From Ascidiimonas meishanensis (GTDB lineage Bacteria > Bacteroidota > Bacteroidia > Flavobacteriales > Flavobacteriaceae): a DNA stretch of 64,000 bases. The stretch is taken from positions 62,001-126,000 of the forward strand of contig NZ_JBBEXD010000012.1 in NCBI RefSeq assembly GCF_037782385.1. Direction: 5' to 3'. Shown here piece by piece: positions 1 through 7,459 of the stretch (position 1 is its first letter; each line of letters starts with the position of its first letter). The translations under genes were made by a program, and so were the position numbers. The notes below the pieces were generated by a model. The model had not been told where the DNA came from. It did no database searches and was given only the letters and a program-made list of their open reading frames with translations.

Positions 1-459
1 ACCTATACGCTTGCTAAAAACACTTATACTTTTGAAGGTTTAAATCCTTCAACCTTTCCTAACAACTCAGATATTAGGCATTCCATAAGTTTTGCAGGTT
101 CCTATAATTATAAAAAACTAAAACTTTCTGTGGGTCTTAATTATCGCAGTGGTACACCTTTTACGCTACCTGATTCTGGAGACCCTGTTAATGAGGAAAC
201 TGTGCCATTTGAAATTAACTATGCTATGCCTAATGGTGCAAACCTTGAAGATTATTTGAGAGCAGATTTTTCTGCTATTTATGATTTTCAACTAACTGAT
301 AAACTTCCTGCCTCGGTTGGCGTTTCGGTACTTAATATTCTTAACAAGGAAAACCTAATCAATTCGTATTTCCGATTGGATGAAAACAACGAATTACAAA
401 GATTAGACAGTCGCTCATTAGGTCTTACACCAAACATGAGTTTACGAGTAAACTTTTAG
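1..459 (+). CDS. TonB-dependent receptor, C-terminal end (partial)
   Basis: An open frame runs from the first base of the window to a stop at 459, so the gene starts to the left. The visible 152 residues look like the last strands of an outer-membrane beta-barrel of a TonB-dependent receptor: alternating hydrophobic and polar strands, a 'LNYRSGTPFTLP' turn typical of Bacteroidota receptors, 'VGVSVLNILNKEN', and a final strand ending in phenylalanine ('MSLRVNF'), the usual C-terminal signature for outer-membrane insertion. The substrate cannot be told from this fragment. The first in-frame ATG is at 130, but the upstream residues continue the barrel, so that ATG is internal. It converges on argS with about 19 bases between the stops and no clear terminator. 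Confidence 0.8.
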   Translation, partial: TYTLAKNTYTFEGLNPSTFPNNSDIRHSISFAGSYNYKKLKLSVGLNYRSGTPFTLPDSGDPVNEETVPFEINYAMPNGANLEDYLRADFSAIYDFQLTDKLPASVGVSVLNILNKENLINSYFRLDENNELQRLDSRSLGLTPNMSLRVNF

Positions 460-478
460 AAAACTTTTGAAGCCTATT

Positions 479-2260
479 TTACATCTGCTTTGGCACCTCA
501 ATTCCCAATAAAGCGAAAGCCGATTTGATTACGTCTCCAACTTTAGCAGAAAGTTTCACACGAAATGCAATTTCTTCCTCAGTATCTGCCCCTAAAATAG
601 AAACATTTTGATAAAATGAATTGAATTCTTTCACCAGCTCATACACGTAATTTGCAATAAGCGCCGGACTATAATTGGCTGCTGCCTGCTGGATCACCTC
701 AGGAAATAGCTGTAATTGTTTTAGCAGTTCCTTTTCTTTTGCATTAAGGGAATAAGACGTTGCTGTTGATTCGGTTAATGTTACCGAAGCTTTGCGTACA
801 ATAGATTGAATTCTAGCATAGGTGTATTGAATAAAAGGACCTGTATTTCCTTGAAAATCTACAGATTCTTCCGGATTAAAAAGGATTCGTTTTTTAGGAT
901 CTACCTTCAGAATATAGTATTTCAAAGCTCCCAGACCGATTGTTTTATAAAGTACCTTCTTTTCAGTTTCAGAGAAACCGTCCAATTTACCTAATTCGGT
1001 AGAAATAGACTCAGCAGTGGTTGCCATGTCTAAAAGTAAATCATCTGCATCCACTACCGTACCTTCGCGACTTTTCATTTTTCCGGAAGGTAAATCAACC
1101 ATTCCATAACTCAAATGATATAATTTTTCTGCCCATTCAAATCCGAGTTTCTTTAAAATGAGAAATAATACTTTAAAATGATAATCCTGTTCATTTCCCA
1201 CGGTGTAAACCATTCCTCCAATATCAGGATAGTCTTTTACCCGTTGTATTGCAGTGCCTATATCCTGAGTCATATAAACAGCTGTTCCATCTGCTCTTAA
1301 GACAATTTTCTCATCAAGTCCTTCATCTGTGAGATCTATCCAAACACTCCCATCTTCCTTTTTGAAAAAAACACCCTTCTTTAGACCATCAGCAACTACA
1401 TCTTTCCCTAAAAGATACGTATTGCTCTCGTAGTAATAAGAATCAAAATCTACACCAATATTTTTATAAGTTTCTTCAAAGCCATCATAAACCCATTGAT
1501 TCATGGTTTTCCACAATGCCACTACCTCTTCATCACCAGCTTCCCATTTTAGGAGCATTGCTTGCGCCTCTAATAGAATAGGAGCCTTTTTTTCAGCCTC
1601 CTTTTGATCCATGCCTTCCGCTACAAGATTTGCAATTTGGCTTTTATATTCTTGATCAAACTTAACATAGTAATTACCAACCAATTTATCTCCCTTTGTT
1701 TGGGTTGATTCTGGAGTCTCTCCATTCCCAAATCGCTTCCAGGCCAACATAGATTTACAAATATGAATACCACGATCATTAATAATCTGCGTTTTATAGA
1801 CTTTTTTACCACTCGCCTTTAAAATTTCAGCAACAGAATATCCTAAAAGAATATTACGTACATGCCCTAGGTGGAGCGGTTTATTGGTATTTGGAGATGA
1901 GTACTCTACCATCATCGCTTTTGAGGTATTGTCTGAATTTACAAAGCCATAATGTGAGTTTTTCAAGATATTATTGAACTCTTTTAGATACACTTCACCA
2001 GCTATCACAATATTTAAAAAGCCCTTAACCACATTAAAATCAGTTACCTCTTTTAATTCTGTCTTTAGGTATGCGCCAATTTGTTCACCTATCTGCTGGG
2101 GATTTCCTTTGATAATGCGGAGCATGGGAAATACTACGATGGTAATATCTCCTTCAAAATCTTTTCTGGTTGCCTGAAACTCTACTATTTCTAGTGTGGC
2201 GCCCCAAATAGACTGGATAGCTTCTTTCACTTTTGTGTCCAGTAATTGCTGAATATTCAT
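479..2260 (-). CDS. argS: Arginyl-tRNA synthetase
   Basis: Charges tRNA-Arg with arginine in the cytoplasm. The protein is 593 residues, normal for bacterial class I ArgRS. An N-terminal Add-1-type tRNA-recognition domain occupies roughly residues 1-110. It is followed by the Rossmann catalytic core with the HIGH-like motif in 'SSPNTNKPLHLGHVRN' (HLGH, near residue 130) and a degenerate KMSKS-like loop 'KMKSREGTVV', as expected for ArgRS. The C-terminal DALR anticodon-binding domain contains 'GPFIQYTYARIQSI' and ends in a typical '...GIEVPKQM'. It is a single gene, transcribed away from the VOC protein at 2374. No unusual features. Confidence 0.97.
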   Translation of the reverse strand: MNIQQLLDTKVKEAIQSIWGATLEIVEFQATRKDFEGDITIVVFPMLRIIKGNPQQIGEQIGAYLKTELKEVTDFNVVKGFLNIVIAGEVYLKEFNNILKNSHYGFVNSDNTSKAMMVEYSSPNTNKPLHLGHVRNILLGYSVAEILKASGKKVYKTQIINDRGIHICKSMLAWKRFGNGETPESTQTKGDKLVGNYYVKFDQEYKSQIANLVAEGMDQKEAEKKAPILLEAQAMLLKWEAGDEEVVALWKTMNQWVYDGFEETYKNIGVDFDSYYYESNTYLLGKDVVADGLKKGVFFKKEDGSVWIDLTDEGLDEKIVLRADGTAVYMTQDIGTAIQRVKDYPDIGGMVYTVGNEQDYHFKVLFLILKKLGFEWAEKLYHLSYGMVDLPSGKMKSREGTVVDADDLLLDMATTAESISTELGKLDGFSETEKKVLYKTIGLGALKYYILKVDPKKRILFNPEESVDFQGNTGPFIQYTYARIQSIVRKASVTLTESTATSYSLNAKEKELLKQLQLFPEVIQQAAANYSPALIANYVYELVKEFNSFYQNVSILGADTEEEIAFRVKLSAKVGDVIKSAFALLGIEVPKQM

Positions 2261-2373
2261 AGTCTTCGCATTTTACATAAAGGCTGTAAAGATATAGAAT
2301 CTATACAAAGTTTAGCCTTTGCTTAACGCTTAAAAAAACAGGAAAATAGTATCTTGCGATTAAATTATCTTTT

Positions 2374-2730
2374 ATGGAACATATGTTTCGTGCAGTTCCT
2401 GTGCTTGCCTCTCTTAATATAGCAAAGTCGGTCTTTTTTTATAAAGATAAATTGGGGTTTGACAAGTTAGGCTACCAAGATGAGAATTATGCTATTATAG
2501 GAAGAGATAAGATTGAAATTCATTTTTGGAAATGCAATGATAAGATTCATCCAGAAAATACCAGTTGCTATGTTCGGGTTAAAGAAATAAATGAGCTTTA
2601 CGAAGAATTAAGTGACAAAGATGTAATTCATCCTAATGGAAGACTTGAAGACAAACCATGGGGTATGCGAGAATTTGCCATTTTAGATGAAGACGGAAAT
2701 ATGATTAAATTTGGACAAGAACTAAGCTAA
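2374..2730 (+). CDS. VOC-fold protein (glyoxalase/bleomycin-resistance-like)
   Basis: A 118-residue protein of the vicinal oxygen chelate superfamily. The start 'MFRAVPVLASLNIAKSVFFYKDKLGFD' is the usual first beta-alpha-beta unit of the glyoxalase/bleomycin-resistance family, and the end 'MREFAILDEDGNMIKFGQEL' is the usual last strand with the metal-site glutamate region. Small stand-alone VOC proteins of this kind bind bleomycin-type drugs or act on unknown small substrates, and the sequence does not decide between these. It lies ten bases upstream of a second small gene (2740) and is probably co-transcribed with it. Confidence 0.8.
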   Translation: MEHMFRAVPVLASLNIAKSVFFYKDKLGFDKLGYQDENYAIIGRDKIEIHFWKCNDKIHPENTSCYVRVKEINELYEELSDKDVIHPNGRLEDKPWGMREFAILDEDGNMIKFGQELS

Positions 2731-2739
2731 AGAAAAACA

Positions 2740-3162
2740 ATGTTATTAAATATTTCTTACAACCAACCAGAGGTTACTCGTAAAATTGACAACGAAGTTG
2801 GAAAACCATTTACGCTTAGAGAACGCTGGAGACTCGGAGGAGTAGGCTCTCCTAAATTACATATTACTACTAGTAGTATTGATATTCATAACCTCTTGGT
2901 TTTAGACAACAATTCTGATACTTGTAATGTAGAAATACGGCCTAACGGCATCATTATTAGATTTCGTTCTCTCTTAGAAACTTTTGCGTTAATTATACCT
3001 TTTTATAAGCTATCCCTCTACAAAGGAGATTCTCATGAATATTCTATGTATAGAGATCACTATTTTATAAAGGTGAGAGCAGACAAAAAGGTGCATGCTT
3101 TTATGAAAAAAGTATTAAACTACAAATCAGAAATGGCTCCTACCCATATTGAAGATCTTTAA
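2740..3162 (+). CDS. Conserved hypothetical protein, 140 aa
   Basis: A 140-residue soluble protein with no signal peptide and no membrane segment. I do not recognise a named domain, although it has the feel of a small protein conserved in Flavobacteriia. It is beta-rich in the middle ('CNVEIRPNGIIIRFRSLLETFALIIPFYKLSLYKG') and ends in a charged helix ('VRADKKVHAFMKKVLNYKSEM'). The central section resembles a PH-like or GRAM-like beta sandwich, but that is only an impression. It follows the VOC gene by nine bases, which suggests a two-gene operon, and converges on the lipoprotein at 3185. Confidence 0.75.
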   Translation: MLLNISYNQPEVTRKIDNEVGKPFTLRERWRLGGVGSPKLHITTSSIDIHNLLVLDNNSDTCNVEIRPNGIIIRFRSLLETFALIIPFYKLSLYKGDSHEYSMYRDHYFIKVRADKKVHAFMKKVLNYKSEMAPTHIEDL

Positions 3163-3184
3163 ATTATTTACTTACCTACATGGC

Positions 3185-4744
3185 TTAGTTACAGTTAGCT
3201 GTATTTCCATTTAAATACATTAGTTTCCATGCGGTAGTATGCCCTGTTTTCTGAGCAAACCAAGTACGCCATTCATTAGAATCTTTATTGGCAGGCTCTT
3301 CTCCCAAACTACAATTTCCCGTTAGAATGGTATACATATAAGCACCTATAGCCTTGTCCAAATCCCGACTCATATGCCAACTGTCCCTATATGCAGAGAA
3401 ATTAGGAATTTCTTCTTTTATTTGTGCAAAAAGAGTTCTAATGGGTACCGCCCTTCCATAAGGCAACTCATTTTCTCTTTCCATAAATAATGCAACACCT
3501 AAATCGGTACCATTTTCCGTTTCTGTTAATCTTTTATCAATACCATATAACATAGAGGTATTTCCATTGTTTCCATGATCTTGCATTGGAAAGCCAAAAG
3601 AAAAATCAAATCTTGCCGGATCAATTTTATAACGTTTGCCTGCTTCAAAATTAGTATTTGCTCTCCCATAATTAAAATGTATTGGAGGCGTACCATCTCT
3701 TACCAATTCCACTTCATCTTTTCCTAAAACCCATCTTAATCCTCCTAAAATTCCATTTTCCGAACTTGTTCCTGTGTGATTAAAATGTAGTATATTATCT
3801 TCAATATTACACTTGTCAAAAGGTGAATTAAACACTATTTCACCCGTGTAATGCTCTTTATCTGCTTCTGTTGTAAGGGTTGAAAAAGCCAAATTTGCTA
3901 TATCATCATCGTATACATAGGTTGATTCTGTTGCACTTTTTCCATATATATGAGAGAAAATTGATGCAGCGGTTAGGTAAGCGCCATTTGGAGAGGGATG
4001 TATATTCACATTTTCTTTTTTTGATTCTGATAGATTTTCCCAAGCAATACCAGCTGGAATAACAGGTAAATCAACATCTGCTCCATCTGCGGCACGATAG
4101 GTAAACTCTTCAAAATGATCTTGAGTTTCTTCTTTAGACCACATCATTAATAAAAGTGGCTTAGCTCCTCCATCACTTACTTTAGTAGCTATTTTATGAA
4201 CTCCCAGAGAATAAAATCCTGGAATTTTAGAAATTATATAAGGATCTGCAGCAATCACCACATAATCCCATTTATAATCACCATTACCAGATAAGTTTTC
4301 CATTCTAGCCTCTAGCCCTTCTGGCCAATAATAATATTGAACCAGTGAATGTGAATAATGGTTCCAATTATAAATAGTACCACCACCTCCAAGACCTAGT
4401 GTTACTTGCTTGCTTTTGTAGATATTCTCTTCAATAACATTTATTTCTAAATCTTTAGAGATCACCTCTGATGACAGAATATTTTGAAGTTCACTAGAAA
4501 TTAAATCTGGAGAAAATGCTTCTCCATTGTTTTTTATAGATTTACTAGTACCTATAACCAGAATATTGAGGCTTCCATCTTCATTTACATCTGGATTAAA
4601 TACTTCTTCCTGAGGGTCAGGATCAGGATCTAAATCGGTAGACAGGTCTTCATCTGAGCAACCAAATCCAAAAAATAGTAATATAAGAGAACATACAATT
4701 TGATTTTTAAAAAATACAAGGCTGCGCAAGTTTTTATGGTTCAT
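3185..4744 (-). CDS. Surface lipoprotein with SGNH-hydrolase-like features
   Basis: A 519-residue predicted lipoprotein: a basic N-terminus, the hydrophobic stretch 'IVCSLILLFFGFGCSDEDL' with a lipobox cysteine near residue 29, then an acidic Asp/Pro-rich linker ('DLDPDPDPQEE'). This is typical of Bacteroidota lipoproteins sent to the outer surface. The folded part opens with 'LNILVIGTSKSI' where an SGNH hydrolase would carry its first block (GDS), and near residue 250 has 'NIHPSPNGAYLTAASIF', which looks like the final Asp/His block (xxxHPSxxGxYL). An SGNH/DUF4886-like esterase is therefore possible, but block I is not canonical. No operon partner is visible. It is followed upstream by a 508-bp gap. 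Confidence 0.6.
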   Translation of the reverse strand: MNHKNLRSLVFFKNQIVCSLILLFFGFGCSDEDLSTDLDPDPDPQEEVFNPDVNEDGSLNILVIGTSKSIKNNGEAFSPDLISSELQNILSSEVISKDLEINVIEENIYKSKQVTLGLGGGGTIYNWNHYSHSLVQYYYWPEGLEARMENLSGNGDYKWDYVVIAADPYIISKIPGFYSLGVHKIATKVSDGGAKPLLLMMWSKEETQDHFEEFTYRAADGADVDLPVIPAGIAWENLSESKKENVNIHPSPNGAYLTAASIFSHIYGKSATESTYVYDDDIANLAFSTLTTEADKEHYTGEIVFNSPFDKCNIEDNILHFNHTGTSSENGILGGLRWVLGKDEVELVRDGTPPIHFNYGRANTNFEAGKRYKIDPARFDFSFGFPMQDHGNNGNTSMLYGIDKRLTETENGTDLGVALFMERENELPYGRAVPIRTLFAQIKEEIPNFSAYRDSWHMSRDLDKAIGAYMYTILTGNCSLGEEPANKDSNEWRTWFAQKTGHTTAWKLMYLNGNTANCN

Positions 4745-5252
4745 GAGGGTAGGGTTAGATATTTGGGTTATCTTATAAACGACATATTAAGGTTACTATT
4801 TTAATGGTTATCTTTTTTTAACATTTTAAAAGCTATTCGTTAGCTTTCTATATTATTTGTGCTTAATCTGTAAAATTATTTTCTAAAACACTTAGGATTT
4901 CAAAATTTGAGAAATTAGGTATGGTAGATTAGCGTTTTTTTTTTATTGTTTACTAATGAGATATGCTACCCATAAAATGAATAAATATTCCTATAAATAA
5001 TTATAATCATGAGGTTAAAGCAGTATCTTGTTATCAAATAATAAAGTTATATAAACATGATTAGCATAGTTTCTGTATTTATCGCTAACAGTAGGGAAAA
5101 ATCTTAGTATTTTACAACATCCTTTACTTTCTAAAAAAAGCATTTAAAAAAGTTTACGATTTTACACAAAAACTGCTGGAATAGCATGAAGAAAAGGTCC
5201 TGTCCATATTACCCATTATTAAAAGATTAAGTATCTGTAAAAAAATTATAAA
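4745..5252. other. 508-bp AT-rich intergenic region
   Basis: A non-coding gap between the divergent lipoprotein and DUF2867 genes. It is very AT-rich with no RNA gene, inverted repeat with a T-run, or perfect TAnnTTTG box that I could find. The only small frame with a start is about 14 codons from 5186, just before the DUF2867 gene, and is not credible as a gene. Promoters for both flanking genes should lie here. Confidence 0.6.
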
Positions 5253-6686
5253 ATGAAAATTCTGTTAACCGGAGCTAATGGTTACATTGGTATGCGTATT
5301 CTGCCAAAATTACTGGAAGAAGGGCATGAGATAGTGTGTGCAGTTAGAGATGAAAAACGACTATCGGTTTCAAAAGAAGTTAGAAATCGTATTGAAGTAG
5401 TTGAAGTAGACTTTTTAGAAAAAATTACTTCTGGACTTATTCCTCCCGATATTGATGCAGCCTATTTTCTTATCCATTCTATGACCGCTTCTACCAGTGA
5501 CTTTGATGAGATGGAAGCTATCGCGGCCAAAAGTTTTAATACTTACATGAAGGAAACCAAGGTAAAGCAAGTGATTTATCTCAGTGGAATTGTGAACGAC
5601 CAAGTGCTTTCAAAACACCTTTCTTCTCGTAAAAATGTAGAAGATATACTTTACCAAGGCAATTATCATTTAACCGTTTTACGTGCCGGAATCATAGTTG
5701 GATCTGGAAGTTCTTCCTTTGAGATCATAAGAGATTTAGGTGAAAAATTACCGGTCATGATTACTCCAAAATGGGTTTTAACCAAAACACAGCCTATAGC
5801 TATAAGAGATGTAATTGCATTCTTAACCGGTGTTTTAGGAAATAAGGAATGTTATGATGATTCTTTTGATATAGGGGGGCCAAACGTACTTACTTATAAA
5901 GAGATGTTACAACAATATGCAAAAGTAAGAGGTTTTAAAAACTGGATCTTTACGGTTCCCGTAATGACCCCTAAACTTTCATCTTATTGGTTGTATTTTG
6001 TAACCTCCACTTCCTATAAATTAGCCATGAACCTAGTAGACAGTATGAAGATGGAAGTAGTTGCAAAAGATAATCGTTTACAACAGCTTTTGGAGATTAA
6101 AACGCATACCTATCAAGAAGCTATTGAAATGGCTTTTGCCAAAATAGAGCAAAACATGGTAGTGAGCAGTTGGAAAGATAGTATGGTGAGCAGTCGTGTA
6201 AAAAAAGACCTCAGCAACTATATTCAAGTTCCTAAATATGGCTGCTTAAGAGATAGGCAAGCCCTTAGATTAGAGGATCCTGATGCCGCTTTAAAGAACA
6301 TTTGGAGTATTGGAGGAGAAAAAGGATGGTACTATGCCAATTGGCTTTGGAAAATACGAGGTTATGTAGACAAACTTGTAGGTGGAGTTGGCTTAAGAAG
6401 AGGAAGAACGCATCCTGATAAAATCTACACCGGAGACTCTCTTGATTTCTGGAGAGTATTGTTAGCAGATAAGAAACAGAAAAGACTCCTACTCTTCGCA
6501 GAGATGAAACTTCCCGGGGAAGCATGGCTAGAATTTGACATTGATGAGCACAATGTGCTTCACCAAACAGCCACTTTTCGTCCAAGAGGTTTATGGGGTC
6601 GTTTATACTGGTATACGATGGTTCCTTTTCACTATTTTATTTTTGCTGGCATGTTGCATAATATTGCTAAGTCCAACAAATCCTAA
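5253..6686 (+). CDS. SDR-type NAD(P)-binding protein with DUF2867 domain
   Basis: A 477-residue two-domain protein. Residues 1 to about 300 form an atypical short-chain dehydrogenase/NmrA-like Rossmann domain: it opens with 'MKILLTGANGYIGMRILPKL' (GxxGxxG nucleotide-binding loop) and has 'KQVIYLSGIV' and 'VLRAGIIVGSGS' in the expected places. Residues from about 320 to the end match the DUF2867 family ('GCLRDRQALRLEDP', 'GKWYYANWLWKIRG'-like Trp-rich stretch, 'LRRGRTHPDKIYTGDSLDFW', 'FRPRGLWGRLYWYTMVPFH'). The pairing is common in bacteria, but its substrate is not known to me. It is a single gene, convergent with the small peptide gene at 6789. Confidence 0.88.
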   Translation: MKILLTGANGYIGMRILPKLLEEGHEIVCAVRDEKRLSVSKEVRNRIEVVEVDFLEKITSGLIPPDIDAAYFLIHSMTASTSDFDEMEAIAAKSFNTYMKETKVKQVIYLSGIVNDQVLSKHLSSRKNVEDILYQGNYHLTVLRAGIIVGSGSSSFEIIRDLGEKLPVMITPKWVLTKTQPIAIRDVIAFLTGVLGNKECYDDSFDIGGPNVLTYKEMLQQYAKVRGFKNWIFTVPVMTPKLSSYWLYFVTSTSYKLAMNLVDSMKMEVVAKDNRLQQLLEIKTHTYQEAIEMAFAKIEQNMVVSSWKDSMVSSRVKKDLSNYIQVPKYGCLRDRQALRLEDPDAALKNIWSIGGEKGWYYANWLWKIRGYVDKLVGGVGLRRGRTHPDKIYTGDSLDFWRVLLADKKQKRLLLFAEMKLPGEAWLEFDIDEHNVLHQTATFRPRGLWGRLYWYTMVPFHYFIFAGMLHNIAKSNKS

Positions 6687-6756
6687 AAGATAATAATGGT
6701 AAACCTATAAAGTGAATTGTATGAAAAAAGTTATTGGTTTTTTACTCATCAATGGA

Positions 6757-6780
6757 TTAAGTATTCGTTTAAATACTTAA
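6757..6780. terminator. AT-rich hairpin, possible weak terminator
   Basis: A perfect 9-bp inverted repeat (TTAAGTATT ... AATACTTAA) with a 6-base loop between the convergent DUF2867 gene and the lanthipeptide-like gene. It has low GC and no strong T-run on either side, so its activity as a terminator is doubtful. Confidence 0.3.
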
Positions 6781-6788
6781 TAGATTAT

Positions 6789-6947
6789 TTAAGATGCACA
6801 GGCAGGAGGAGCAGTTTCACACCAATATATAGTATAATAACAAGATCTTTGATTGGTGTCTCTTCCACCCTCTAATTGAGTACTTCTAAAATTAGAGACT
6901 ACTTTTTTTGATAGCTTAAGCGATTTAATTAATTTTTTATTTTTCAT
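6789..6947 (-). CDS. Putative class I lanthipeptide precursor (52 aa, orphan)
   Basis: A short frame of 52 codons plus stop, starting ATG at 6947. The N-terminal half is Lys-rich and carries 'SLKLSKKVVSNF' (residues 9-20), which matches the LxLxKxxVSxL leader of Bacteroidota class I lanthipeptide precursors. A Gly-Gly pair follows at residues 27-28, a plausible leader cleavage site. The remaining 24 residues hold three cysteines (36, 43, 50) and five Ser/Thr (31, 35, 39, 45, 52), ending 'CETAPPACAS'. This is the composition of a thioether-ring core. No LanB dehydratase, LanC cyclase, radical SAM enzyme or peptidase-containing transporter lies in the window, so modification would have to be supplied in trans. 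It sits alone, divergent from the gene at 7122. The assignment rests on leader similarity from memory and core composition. Confidence 0.72.
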   Translation of the reverse strand: MKNKKLIKSLKLSKKVVSNFRSTQLEGGRDTNQRSCYYTIYWCETAPPACAS

Positions 6948-7121
6948 AATAGTAAGTTTTAACTTCATTAAATATAAGATTTTATTTTCTTATTTAAAAA
7001 AACTTAACAAAAGTCTGCTGTTTTTATACGATGTTTACTTCATATACGTTATTACTTTGCCCTTATACTAAATAGTAACCCAAATCAATACCAATAGAAT
7101 CCCTAAATAACACCTACTTTT

Positions 7122-7349
7122 ATGATTATCTTCGGAACCAGTAGCGTAAAATCTACTACCCAATCCGCTGATTTCAGCTGCCCCCAGCATAAATCGCAAA
7201 AAATATATCGGCATCCTAAAGCAAATCTATTTATAATGGATTACGCTACTACTGGAATGTTTTCAGGCGGCTGTGATAAAGAAATCATCCCTGCTGGTTA
7301 CATGACTACGGGAGTTTATACAAACAAGATTAGAAGTATTTTCAATTAA
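7122..7349 (+). CDS. Small protein, possibly a degenerate zinc-ribbon protein
   Basis: A 75-residue frame. Its first 35 residues ('MIIFGTSSVKSTTQSADF' then 'SCPQHKSQKIYRHPKANLF') resemble a small Flavobacteriia zinc-ribbon family that usually begins MIIFGT.. and continues with CPxC...KHKKxxxFFTLYFIPLIPL. Here the second cysteine of the CxxC is histidine and the following hydrophobic block is replaced by an unrelated stretch ('MDYATTGMFSGGCDKEI'). The gene may therefore be a decayed relative or a diverged small protein. It is divergent from the lanthipeptide-like gene, with about 174 bp between them, and followed by a terminator hairpin. It could also be non-coding. Confidence 0.4.
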   Translation: MIIFGTSSVKSTTQSADFSCPQHKSQKIYRHPKANLFIMDYATTGMFSGGCDKEIIPAGYMTTGVYTNKIRSIFN

Positions 7350-7408
7350 TTTTTTGGTGACCCTACCGGTTTTTTAAAAAACAAGGCGGTTACCACCACC
7401 ATAAGGCG

Positions 7409-7438
7409 AAAAGCGGCATCGGCAAGGATGTCGCTTTT
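7409..7438 (+). terminator. Rho-independent terminator
   Basis: A 12-bp stem (AAAAGCGGCATC pairing with GATGTCGCTTTT, one G-T pair) with a 6-base loop, followed by a T-rich run on the plus strand. It ends the transcript of the gene at 7122 and also lies beyond the stop of the convergent TonB receptor. Confidence 0.75.
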
Positions 7439-7459
7439 ATTTTATAAAAATTTATTGTT

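Noticed and set aside
6265..6585. Open frame of 106 codons on the minus strand
   Set aside because: Antisense to the DUF2867 domain coding region and has no coherent domain or signal.
6721..6780. Tiny frame of 19 codons starting MKKVIGFLLING, resembling a leader peptide
   Set aside because: Too short, its 3' end is formed by the hairpin at 6757-6780, and there is no gene in the same direction that it could regulate.
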